The translations under genes were made by a program, and so were the position numbers. The notes below the pieces were generated by a model. That model saw nothing but the letters and a program-made list of their open reading frames with translations. It made no database searches and was not told the DNA's origin. 21,397 nt of DNA from Synura sp. LO234KE (taxonomy: Eukaryota > Sar > Synurophyceae > Synurales > Mallomonadaceae), in assembly GCA_015143735.1 (NCBI GenBank), contig VKHC01000061.1:1-21397 (forward strand), in the 5' to 3' direction. How positions within the stretch are numbered: the stretch's first letter is position 1; each line of letters starts with the position of its first letter. Below, piece by piece: positions 1 to 7,711 of this stretch.

Positions 1-544
1 AAACTTCTAGCAAATAAAAAAATTATGCGTGAGCGATTAGTCATGTCAGTGCATAGAATACACCAGTGTGTCGTACAAGTTTAGAGTCGGACTAGAGTGA
101 CCGGAAATAGAGCGGTAAAGAAATAACAGTTAATATAATCATTTTAATCACGGACTCTGAATACGGTCAACATGCTCCAAACTTCCCGAAAATCTTATAG
201 TTAATTGTTACGACCAAACAGGACGAAAAATGTCAGACCCAGGAGAAAAACATGACATTGCTTGAGGAACCGCTGCCAGAAGTGGCTAGTAACCAATCCC
301 GATTTGCTGAAAATCCAGTAGTTACTTGTTACCAAGAGAAATGAAATGACTGTAAAGTCAGACGGAAGGGTCCAGACAGCACCATTGCTCACAACACTTA
401 GTAAATAACTAGTTTTAAAAACTAGTTTTTGCGACAGTGCCAAGCAAATCATATCTTAGTATTTTACTACTCGGCTTCTGCTGAGTGGTTTTGCCTCAGA
501 AATTGCCAACAGGCCTCTAAATCTACATAATCTATGCGTTCAAA
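1..544. other. unassigned AT-rich flank with a perfect palindrome
   Basis: No convincing gene is visible. An open frame on the minus strand (201-452) is hydrophobic and has no recognisable motif. A perfect 10-bp inverted repeat (AACTAGTTTT / AAAACTAGTT with one central A) lies at about 407-427. The string AAATCTTATAGTT near 190-203 recurs near 12556-12568 and may be a trace of a dispersed repeat. Confidence 0.4.
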
Positions 545-735
545 AGCGCAGGCGACACAGCTCGTCCCTACTTTTGGCGCTTTCGAAAAATTTGAAACGC
601 GCATGCAAAACCGGCTTGATTCATACCAAAAATAGTTACCGCGAGAAGGAAAGGGACTACAGAGTGTTCCTAAAGGCCTGTGATGAACTTGCTAGCCAAC
701 TCAATCCAGATCGGGATAAAAATTTAAATTAATTT
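545..735 (+). pseudogene. decayed coding fragment with QLNPDRDK motif
   Basis: An ATG-less open frame on + runs from about 545 to a TAA near 733. Its end reads like real protein (charged RDYRVFLKACDELASQ, then LNPDRDK). The same LN-x-DRD-[KR] peptide occurs twice in a decayed minus-strand frame at 5632-5836, and the underlying DNA is alignable (CTAGCCA-x-CTCAATCC-x-GATCG). I infer a remnant of a mobile-element protein shared by both places. The family is not recognised and the orientation is opposite to the 5.1-5.9 kb copy. Confidence 0.4.
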
Positions 736-1989
736 TTAAGAAAATTAATTTTTCCAGCAAATTTCGCAGTGCACAAAATAGTCTCGAATTTTTGCATTTG
801 GGGAATCTGTTGAGACTGCGAAACCTCCGGAAATGCATCATGGGAAAGTTCTTTGCTTCAATCTACACCCCCTCTTTGGCGTTGACGGAAACGTAGAACA
901 TCCCAATTCTGATTATGAGAGGGCTGCCAGTTTGGAGCGGCACATTCCGCTTGCATTTGAAACTATTAAGGAACCCGCACTGGAGGATTCGGCACCAGTG
1001 GCGACCCGCCTTTTTTGCAAAATTACGTTGGCGGAAATCCTGCGATTTCCCATTTTTCAACTTCCACCTCTTTAGGTTTCCAGTTTGGTAAAAGCACACC
1101 AGCCCTCAACCCTGTCCCACCCTTCCGACTTGGAGAGCCCCAGATAACTACTGAAATTATTGATACAAAGAAGTTTGGAGCAGAAAAAGATTGTTGCCGA
1201 CTTCATTCTGCAGAGAATGACAGGGAATCAGAATCTGGTTAGGATTTAAGCTTTGTGGCTGATAAACATTGGACTGCCACGATGAGCTCCCACTGCCCTT
1301 AGGAAGCAAAATTCTGTCAGCAGTAGCGCACATCTGTGAACATGCTCAGCCATGTCTGGCGTGCATTCATTATGGACTCGTTTGTGGAACGAATTCTTTC
1401 AAGCTTGAACTTTCCCGTGGTACATCCAATCGGCATGTCCCAAGAATTTGAAAGCCAGCGAAACAAGAAAGATCCTCTACGTTCAGGGCAGCAGGATATG
1501 TAGCCTATTCTTTCACTTACTGGCATCTGTGTGCGATACTGCCGGGAGCTTCATTGAGCCGAATTTGCGGGTATGTTCTAACGCCCTCCTGTCTGAAATA
1601 CTGGCGGAATATCACCCTCGAATATTTTTGGAATTCTGCAGCAGCTCGCAAGTGCCATACATCCCTTGACTGGAAGCTGGCAGGGATACTTTTCCCTGAA
1701 GGATTGAATCGAGAGTTTAGGTCCCGTTCATAGGAACACTCTTGTCAATTCGTTATGGGACAAAATCATGCCTGCTATTGACCTCTCCTGGAACGATGCC
1801 CGACATGAGCTTCAGACCCTGAGAACCCTCAAGCACAGCAAGCGCTTCCGGACAATAAGGAATCCGTACAAGAGAATTCGCAATCTGTGGCGACCCCGTC
1901 TCGGCGCTATAACGAGGGAACTGCATCATAAGGAGTCTTTGGTATGCTTGGGTTTGCCCCTGCAGTCGTTACCCGCCCAGGTTGCGGTC
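736..1989. other. unassigned decayed region carrying first 105-bp repeat
   Basis: Several short open frames occur on both strands (for example 833-1075, 1015-1242 and 1448-1669 on +), none with a recognisable domain. Plus-strand translation from about 1373 gives protein-like stretches broken by in-frame stops, so this looks like old coding DNA. The first arm of a 105-bp direct repeat lies inside (1072-1176). Together with 2100-3210 it may be the body of the element that ends in the terminal module at 3081-3210. Confidence 0.35.
1072..1176 (+). repeat. 105-bp direct repeat, copy 1
   Basis: This block aligns without gaps to 1990-2094, with 14 mismatches in 105 bp by hand count. The two arms start 918 bp apart, a multiple of three, so both lie in the same + frame and encode similar peptides (ALNPVPPFRLGEPQIT versus ALNPVLPFRLGEPQIT). 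About half of the substitutions change the peptide, so purifying selection is not evident. Confidence 0.85.
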
Positions 1990-2094
1990 TTAGGGTTCCA
2001 GTTTGATAAAAGCCCTCCAGCCCTCAATCCTGTCCTACCCTTCCGACTTGGAGAACCCCAGATCACTAATAAAATTACTGATACGACGAAGTTC
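1990..2094 (+). repeat. 105-bp direct repeat, copy 2
   Basis: Second arm of the gap-free direct repeat described at 1072-1176. It lies inside an open + frame (1768-2190, 140 codons) that has no recognised domain. Confidence 0.85.
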
Positions 2095-2208
2095 TTGCCA
2101 TCAGAAGTGATACCTTCAATGCCTAATTGTATGGTACTAATAAGGTATCCGATCTGTGGCACCAGCCCGCCTGACTCAGAATGCCGGTGAACTCGGGGGC
2201 CGACGATT

Positions 2209-3102
2209 ATGGGCGCACTCGCTCTGATAGCCCTGCCGAATATATCCTTGGCGAGAATCTCCTCAGGGCGCCGGGTTCTCGTAGCAGAATCATTACTTCA
2301 ACCCACGGTGGCCCTGGACCGGCCCACGGAATGCCGGCGCGACTTGATGCCGAAGGAGCCCCCGGAGAACGTGCCAACTTGCCCTCTGACGGCGGGGCCG
2401 CTGGAGAACGTGCCAGCTAGACCTCCGACAGTGAACCTACTGGAGAACTTGCTTGTTCGCCCTCTGTCGGAGGAGACGCTGGTGAAAGTACTTGTCTCTC
2501 CTCTGACGTCGGAGCCGCTGGAGATCATGCTCGCTTGTCCTCTGCCGATGGAGCCCGCACTGGTCTCCCCTCCTCTAACAGAGAAGATGCTGGAGAAAGT
2601 GCTTATCTCCCCTATGCCGGAGGAGTTGCTGGAGAAGGTGATCCTTTGCCCTCTGTCGCTGGAGCACGCACTGGTCTCCCCTCGGATGGAGGAGCCGCTG
2701 GAGAACGTGCCAGCAAGCCCTCTGACGGAGATGACGCTGGAGAAAGTGCTTGTTTCTCCTCTGACGGCGGAGTCGCAGAAGTACGTGCTCACATGCCCTC
2801 TGATGGCCGAGCCGCTGGAGAATGTTTTCTTTACTCCTATGACGGCGGAAACGCGGGAAAGCGTTGTTGATTTCCCTTTGCCGGAAGAGCCACTGGAGAA
2901 TGTTCTTGTATCCTTTTCTTGGGCTAGGTCATTTTTCACTTCATTCTCCGCACACTCGTCACATCTTTTGTCTTGTGCCCCTAGCACTCTGGGGACTTTT
3001 TGGCCGCGTAGACGCTGTGGTACTTGTCTGGCAGGAATATCCTCCCCCTGGGGTGGTACGCGCGTCCCCTTCGACCTAGTTGGGGACGTCGTTGCGTACT
3101 AA
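2209..3102 (+). CDS. uncertain ORF: 13-residue tandem-repeat protein
   Basis: A 297-codon + frame is open through a 39-bp minisatellite. From about residue 47 it consists of about 15 units of the pattern P-L-[TS]-x-E-x-L-E-x-V-L-x-[SC]. Most units are 13 residues; two are shortened to 10 (ending ALVS). The last 60 residues are unique. Because the unit length is a multiple of three, two other frames are also long-lived: a minus frame (2987-2298, Ser/Gly/Arg-rich units) and part of a second + frame (Asp/Gly/Ala-rich). I cannot tell which, if any, is translated. No signal peptide or known domain is seen. The ORF ends just upstream of a terminal module (3081-3210) in the same orientation, so it is probably part of a mobile element. 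Confidence 0.3.
   Translation: MGALALIALPNISLARISSGRRVLVAESLLQPTVALDRPTECRRDLMPKEPPENVPTCPLTAGPLENVPARPPTVNLLENLLVRPLSEETLVKVLVSPLTSEPLEIMLACPLPMEPALVSPPLTEKMLEKVLISPMPEELLEKVILCPLSLEHALVSPRMEEPLENVPASPLTEMTLEKVLVSPLTAESQKYVLTCPLMAEPLENVFFTPMTAETRESVVDFPLPEEPLENVLVSFSWARSFFTSFSAHSSHLLSCAPSTLGTFWPRRRCGTCLAGISSPWGGTRVPFDLVGDVVAY
2340..2915. repeat. 39-bp coding-compatible minisatellite, about 15 units
   Basis: A degenerate tandem array with a unit close to CCTCTGACGGCGGAGCCGCT followed by GGAGAACGTGCTTGTTTCT. Units differ from each other at many positions, but almost all length changes are multiples of three. Two 30-bp short units lie three units apart, which suggests a higher-order duplication. 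Confidence 0.85.
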
Positions 3103-3210
3103 CCATCCCCGGGGGAGGCGTTCCTACGCTTTTGGGCGGAGGCCGCCTCCCCTCTCCCCCACTCGGTTAACGGGATTTGCCAATTAGTACATGGGGGCTC
3201 TGAGTTATTA
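3081..3210 (+). repeat. terminal structured module, copy A
   Basis: Sense orientation on +. In order: a GGGGACGTCGTTG block (3082-3094), hairpin II (GGAGG-CCG-CCTCC at 3138-3150), then hairpin I with stem CCCCCA (3156-3161) / TGGGGG (3192-3197) and a conserved loop (CTCGGTTAACGGGATTTGCC...), ending GAGTTATTA. It matches the copies at 3274-3401, 6125-6237, 12405-12490 and 12632-12734, which lie on the opposite strand. It lies directly downstream of the repeat ORF at 2209-3102. Confidence 0.75.
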
Positions 3211-3273
3211 GACATTCTGCGTATGCCTTTTGTCTATTTATAATAATTAGGATGAATGATTTTCGGAACTGAG

Positions 3274-3401
3274 TAAATAACTATCCCCTATGTACACAAT
3301 GGCAAGTCCCGTGACCGAGTAGGGGCAGTGGAAGAAGGCCACGTGCCCGAGGGCAAGAGAAGTTTCTCCCCGGGGGTGTCTTCATACACTACGATATCCC
3401 C
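3274..3401 (-). repeat. terminal structured module, copy 1
   Basis: Sense on minus. On the + strand, hairpin I has stem CCCCTA (3285-3290) / TAGGGG (3320-3325) around a loop containing GGCAAGTCCCGTGACCGAG. It is followed by hairpin II (GGGCA.TGG / CCA..TGCCC, 3323-3348) and an ACGATATCCCC block (3391-3401). The stem differs from copy 4 (CTCCCCAT/ATGGGGAG) but remains paired. It lies tail-to-tail with copy A, about 65 bp away. Confidence 0.75.
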
Positions 3402-3899
3402 TACTAAAGCGCAGGGAATCTCTACCAATGCAGACGCATCCAAGGGCGGGGAGAGGCACATCGGGGTGGTGCATACATGAGAATGTAGAGAAGCGACAAG
3501 ATGTGCGACGGAATAAGCAAGTGGATAGAATACTCAGCGGCGAATACAAAGCGGAATGTGCGTAAAAGTAACGGTTACTGTTGAGGTTAGTCTACTTGCT
3601 CCACTTGCTCCAACGAAAATTGTTCCAGCCACCCGCCAGAGCACTGACGCGGATCTGCCGCAATGTCGGGGAGCGCAGAACGAAGATGGTCTTCTTGCCC
3701 TTCCCACAAATCTCTGACCCTCCCCAAATATCACTTCACCTTCAAGACCTTCAGGTAATTGAATTTGTAATCGTTTCCCGTTTGTAACTAGCCAATTTGC
3801 GCTCCCTATTGAGCAGTCGTGCAGTACAGGAACACGGTAATTGAAGTGCGCACCGCGTACGTAAATAGTTTCTGCACAAGATAACTAGTAGTACATTAT

Positions 3900-4310
3900 G
3901 CAGCTGCTGTGCTGCAACACAGCAGTTTGAGACCCAACACGACATCCCCTCAAAGGTCATCTGTGTCCAAGGCGGTTGGCTTAGCAGCTTCGTCATTAAG
4001 GTCGACTCCACCAGGTTCGAGCTCAAGGACGATTTTTCCAGCCTATATGAGCGGCATTTGCCCCGATTCTCTGGTGGAGCACGTCTGCACCACCATGCTT
4101 CCGCCCACTTTCCAACCATCCCACATTGGAGTTTACAACGAAACGAAATTATTTCTTTCGATCAGAGGTCTAGTTTTAAGAAAAACGTAAATATACCCTA
4201 ACATAGGGCTGCAAGAGGTTACTGCCCTCGCAAACTTGTGCAAAATGCCGCAGGGTTCATCACGATTCAAACTTTGGCGACTTTCGTGGGTCAAAATTTA
4301 CAAGATTTTC
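3900..4310 (-). pseudogene. decayed coding fragments, possible body of copy-1 element
   Basis: Minus-strand translation gives protein-like stretches interrupted by stops: an acidic segment (GKIVLELEPGGVDLNDEAAK, about 4045-3985) flanked by TAG and TGA, and another around 4300-4190 (SLNRDEPCGILHKFARAV). No family is recognised. The orientation matches terminal module copy 1 at 3274-3401, so these may belong to the same element as the decayed frame at 5114-5879. A plus-strand open frame at 3909-4190 is probably its shadow. Confidence 0.3.
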
Positions 4311-5113
4311 ACTGAAGGGATCTGGAGGGGAAAGTATTTCGAGAAATCAATTTTTGGGGCATTTGAAGGTCATACCTGAAACATTTTTCCTATCTCGTGT
4401 TATTTCTACAGAATTGAAATCGCTGTTACTGCTTGAACTCGCTTGAATATTCTTCGTTGCTCAGAGTTGTATTTTCTTGGAATTTCTGTGAGGTATGGGT
4501 TACCGTGCACCTTCCTTGAGTTGAAATGATTTGTTTTACCTGCCATGATAGCTTATTTCCTTAGATACCCTGTTTCTGCTATTTATGTTATATTTTTAAT
4601 TTGACCTCAATCTCAACGTTTATCACGTTAGTGTGACCGCATGTTATGGATACGCCACACAACTTACGTAATTAATCAGATCACGTTTTGTTGAAAAAAA
4701 CTTTGCTGCTGAACCATTTTTCTGCTCATTCGGGATTAGAACTTTATTTCTACCCATCGTAACTAACTAGAGTCAACTGCGTTTGACAGAAGTTAGAACC
4801 TCAGAAACTGTTTCTGAGTTTAGTTGTGGAAGAGTGGTTTGCAGCGAGGAGTGTTCGACAGAAGTCAACTAATAAGCGTAAGTCTAACTACCGCGCGCTT
4901 TCTCAGAACCGAACTGTGTTGGAGGAGTAGCTGCGGCACAGCTGGGAGAACCCTGTCGGTCCTACTCCTGAGATTTGCAAGAACCGGAGAATCATTTTGA
5001 CATTAGCTCTCCTTTGTTCGGGGAGCTCCAAGTCTGCTGAAGCATCTGCTGGGAGGTGTGACTATGCGGCAGGAGGTGCGCTAATTGTCCCAAATGTCGG
5101 TGAGCTGAGCGGA
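4311..5113. other. unassigned, AT-rich then mixed composition
   Basis: No gene or RNA is recognised. The left part is AT-rich and lacks long frames. The right part has more GC and grades into the decayed frame that ends at 5114. Confidence 0.35.
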
Positions 5114-5631
5114 CTAGACGAGTCGGGGCTGTAGCTTTTCCACCGCGATGAGTCGGTTATGCTCCCAGATGAATGTCATGTGGATAAGATGAGCGGTCTC
5201 ATCCCAAGGGAGGCCATGGTTGGCAGCCTTAACAGCTCTCTTGACAAGTGAATCACCACTTGTAGCCCAATCCCGATGTTTGTCCCGGGGACATTTCCGG
5301 AATGTGCTGCGAGACGTGAGCAGTCACGCGGGCATTAACCGGCACCTTGTTGCAATCAAGTGAAATACAACTGTCCGTAACCTAGTTGTCAGGGATGTTG
5401 CACGCAGCTTTTTTCCGCGAATTCCGACCGCCTGGGGTGGAATGCTGGATCGAACCCTGATTCGAGGTAGCCTGTAGGACTCTCTGCACATACCGCTGAG
5501 TAAAATCCAAAACTCTCTTCAGATACGCCTGATACGCAGCTTCATTGGAGTATGGGGCAGTAAAAGATTCCGTGGGAGGGTGAAGGCTCCAAACTAATCC
5601 ATTCGCAGCAGGATTGGTTGCCCCAGGTCAG

Positions 5632-5690
5632 GAAAATTTTGTATCTGAAAACTGAAATATTCTGTCTCGATCAGGATTGAGCTGGCTAGA
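5632..5690 (-). repeat. LNxDRD repeat block, copy 2
   Basis: On minus it reads CTAGCCAGCTCAATCCTGAT followed by CGAGACAGAATATTTCAG. It aligns with 691-725 on + and with 5789-5836 on minus. The reading frame is preserved in all three copies. Confidence 0.65.
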
Positions 5691-5788
5691 CGCGCGAAGT
5701 CCTGTAATAGGGAAAAATACTTGATTTGGGGACGCTACGAAGTGAAACTTGGGCTCATAATGAAGATTGACACTGATATTGGGTTCTG

Positions 5789-5836
5789 AGAATTTTGTAA
5801 AAATATTAAGTATTTTGTCTCTATCAAGATTTAGTT
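5789..5836 (-). repeat. LNxDRD repeat block, copy 3
   Basis: On minus it reads AACTAAATCTTGATAGAGAC then AAAATACTT and TTTTTACAAAATTCTC. It matches 5632-5690 over about 50 bp including the downstream TTTT-CAAAATT part, so it is an internal duplication of the same decayed gene. Confidence 0.6.
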
Positions 5837-5879
5837 TTAGCCTGAAGCTTGTCCAGGCAATGAGAGGGGCTTTGGAAGA

Positions 5880-6124
5880 CTAGACTACACCTACTGGAGG
5901 CTTCACTAAACTCCATTATGTTCGGTTGATGGGTTTGGTTTTGAGTTGAAGCTGTCGATTTTCGAAGCTTTCTTTTCCGAGTCGTCGGCGACCGAAATTT
6001 TAAAGGTTTAAACAGCTATGATTCAATACCTTGTTGGCGAATTCTAAAAAACCTCTCAGAGATGGAGTAGAAAAAATTTATGATGAAGACCGGGACGAAC
6101 ACCGCCACACGTTTTTAAAACTAA
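5880..6124. other. unassigned spacer between decayed elements
   Basis: Short protein-like traces continue on minus upstream of 5879 (a segment resembling WSLVKPPVGVV) but are broken by stops. Nothing else is recognised before the terminal module at 6125. Confidence 0.3.
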
Positions 6125-6237
6125 CTAACCACTCCTTATGTAACTACTGGCAAGCCCCGATTACCGAGTAGAGAAATCCAGGTGACTGCAACTGGAGTTG
6201 CTGTGTTCGTGCGCCACGATCATCGAATGATGTCTCC
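6125..6237 (-). repeat. terminal structured module, copy 2
   Basis: Sense on minus. On + it carries TAACCACTCCTTATG, the core CTGGCAAGCCCCGATTACCG (about 6148-6166), hairpin II TCCAGGTG (6177-6184) / CAACTGGA (6189-6196), and the block GATGTCTCCC (6228-6237). The outer stem of hairpin I is eroded here. Decayed coding DNA of the same orientation lies upstream (7070-6564). Confidence 0.65.
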
Positions 6238-6563
6238 CACCACGGTTGAAAGGTGTCACTTGAAGAACCGCCACCCCCACTCGAAACACATGGAACAGAC
6301 AGGGGAAAAGGTAGTAGGAAGCACACAGAAGAACTAGTAGTAATAGAAGATTTCCAAGTGCCCACAGCAATCCTAGTAACTTGAAGGAAAGACTAGCCGC
6401 GCCTACTTCTGACGCGCCCAATGAGGCAAGGTAAGTGTGTAGCGATATGGCGGGGACAAGTCCACCAATATGGATGCGTCCACGGAGCCGCCGTCTGCTG
6501 GGAAGGGGACGGCCGTTGTAGAAATGACCGGAGTAAAGTGCGAAAAATACTCTGCTCTAGGGT

Positions 6564-7070
6564 TTATGTCCTGACTGGCGTCTCCTTTCCTGCCAGACCG
6601 CCTCCACACACCGTGACATATATATATATATACCGTGACATTGCTGCCCAGAGGGGGTCAATAAGCTCCATCCACGGCGCCACATCGGGACCTGAGAACA
6701 AACGCTCTATCTTGCTTACCTCGTCGAGTGTAAAAGGTCCAAGAAATCCGCGGGGATTGTGCCGAGGATTCGCCGCGATTCCGTAAAGAGAACGAAAAAT
6801 GATGGGAAATTGAAAGACCCTTGGAGGGGCCTACTGTCGGTTCTTGGCGAGCAGCTCTGCCGGGCACACGCGGATGTCAAGCGCGCAAAATTCGTCTTCG
6901 CGATGGGGGCCGGAGCTGGAGATATTAACCAGGAAGAAGCTGTAAAACCAGCCCCTTTGTCGTATACAATTTTTTAAGACTCTCCGCACTGCACCGCGGA
7001 TCGTTGAGATAGTCTTACAGATCCAATGCCCTACATTCGAAGCGCATGCAAGACTTTTGCAACGAAGCAT
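6564..7070 (-). pseudogene. decayed mobile-element ORF ending near module copy 2
   Basis: A single minus frame runs 7070-6564 with one internal TAG (6833-6831). Before the stop it reads SSSGPHREDEFCALDIRVCP, and after it GFLGPFTLDEVSKIERLFSG and APWMELIDPLWAAM. The stop may replace a Trp or Gln codon, or it may be real. A TATA-type microsatellite (about 6618-6632) inserts an IYIY stretch near the end. No family is recognised. It is followed in the same orientation by terminal module copy 2, so I infer a mobile-element body. Confidence 0.4.
6618..6632. repeat. (TA)n microsatellite
   Basis: A short run of alternating T and A flanked on both sides by CCGTGACAT, so a slippage or duplication event copied the flank as well. 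Confidence 0.8.
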
Positions 7071-7099
7071 TTCTATTGTCGGAGCGCGTTGCCCGTATT

Positions 7100-7566
7100 T
7101 AGCTAGAACCCGTAAGAAATAGTATTCTATTTGCGGTCCTCACTCTACCACTCTTATAACGGCCGGTTACTACTCTACACCGCCTCTATAGAGTAATTTT
7201 TTCTCACCGATGTCGTGGTACAAGTATCTGCAATGTTGTCGATGATTTCTAGTTCTTACATTTCTCTAATAAACTACTGAATTTTCGGCAATGTTGTCGA
7301 TGATTTACCTCTAATAAATATATTAATACGCTGAATTCGCCCTATTATTTTCATTATGCTTACGATTGGTGATGTTGACAAAGTTTGTGCTCATTCAATC
7401 TAATTTCCGGAAATGTATTGGCTTACTGTCTTATATATACATTGGTGCGCAGGCGACATTTCTCCATAGGCTCACTTCTAACTTCATGTGCATCAATTCT
7501 ACCTCCAATATATATAGTGCAGAGTCCAACAGAGTTGAACACCACACCGATGGTCCAAATCAGACT
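7100..7566. other. intergenic AT-rich region with short tandem duplication
   Basis: No gene is supported. Two + frames (7366-7632, 7385-7657) overlap the antisense of an exon ending at 7567 and look like shadows. The region includes the duplicated segment at 7230-7340. Confidence 0.4.
7230..7340. repeat. imperfect tandem duplication, 58-bp period
   Basis: GCAATGTTGTCGATGATTT occurs exactly at 7230-7248 and 7288-7306. Each copy is followed by CTCTAATAAA and then CTGAATT with small indels between. Confidence 0.85.
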
Positions 7567-7711
7567 TCACATCATCATCACTCCCCCACCCTCCGCTATG
7601 AAGGCCTCATCTCCGTCACCGTCGCTCCCTGAGCTCATATCCATATCGACCCCGTGAAGTGATTCATTCGGGTTTCCGGGAGGCATAAGCCAGGGTAGAA
7701 CTTCGTCGTAT
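7567..7711 (-). CDS. probable last exon of the unrecognised gene
   Basis: A 145-nt segment after a GATGTAG acceptor reads YDEVLPWLMPPGNPNESLHG, an acidic Ser/Gly/Asp stretch, then AEGGGVMMM and a TGA. Only this frame is protein-like. Its phase (one leading base) matches a CAG|GTGCGG donor at 7985/7984 in exon 4, where AG|A rebuilds an Arg codon. It lacks an ATG. It could instead be an exon of another gene, but the phase fit makes the join likely. Confidence 0.55.

Larger units (their letters stand above)
5114..5879 (-). pseudogene. decayed mobile-element ORF with internal LNxDRD repeat
   Basis: One minus frame reads through 5879-5290 with only a TGA (5630-5628) and a TAG (5384-5382). It then shifts frame and continues to a TAG at 5116-5114. 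The translation looks like genuine protein throughout: a QAYLKRVLDFTQRYVQRVLQ helix, a basic Ser/Arg/Lys stretch, then in the second frame RKCPRDKHRDW and a Trp/His-rich tail. Two related blocks (LNLDRDKILNIFTKF and LNPDRDRIFQFSDTKF) lie about 150 bp apart. I do not recognise the family; a Gag-like or ORF1-like protein is a guess. No ATG start is evident, so ATG-based ORF calling would miss it. Confidence 0.5.

Noticed and set aside
201..452. 83-codon hydrophobic ORF on minus
   Set aside because: No domain, AT-rich composition and no splice or context support; likely chance.
2340..2915. CRISPR-like array
   Set aside because: The repeats are contiguous coding-length units with no unique spacers, in a eukaryotic genome.
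3975..4025. tRNA-like A box (TGGCTTAGCAGC) and B box (GGTTCGAGCTC)
   Set aside because: The boxes are too close together and neither a T-arm stem nor an acceptor stem forms around them.
5114..5330. Resemblance of HMTFIWEHNRLIA to the EHNR motif of animal haem peroxidases
   Set aside because: Only a few residues match, no other peroxidase motif is present, and the context is a decayed mobile element.
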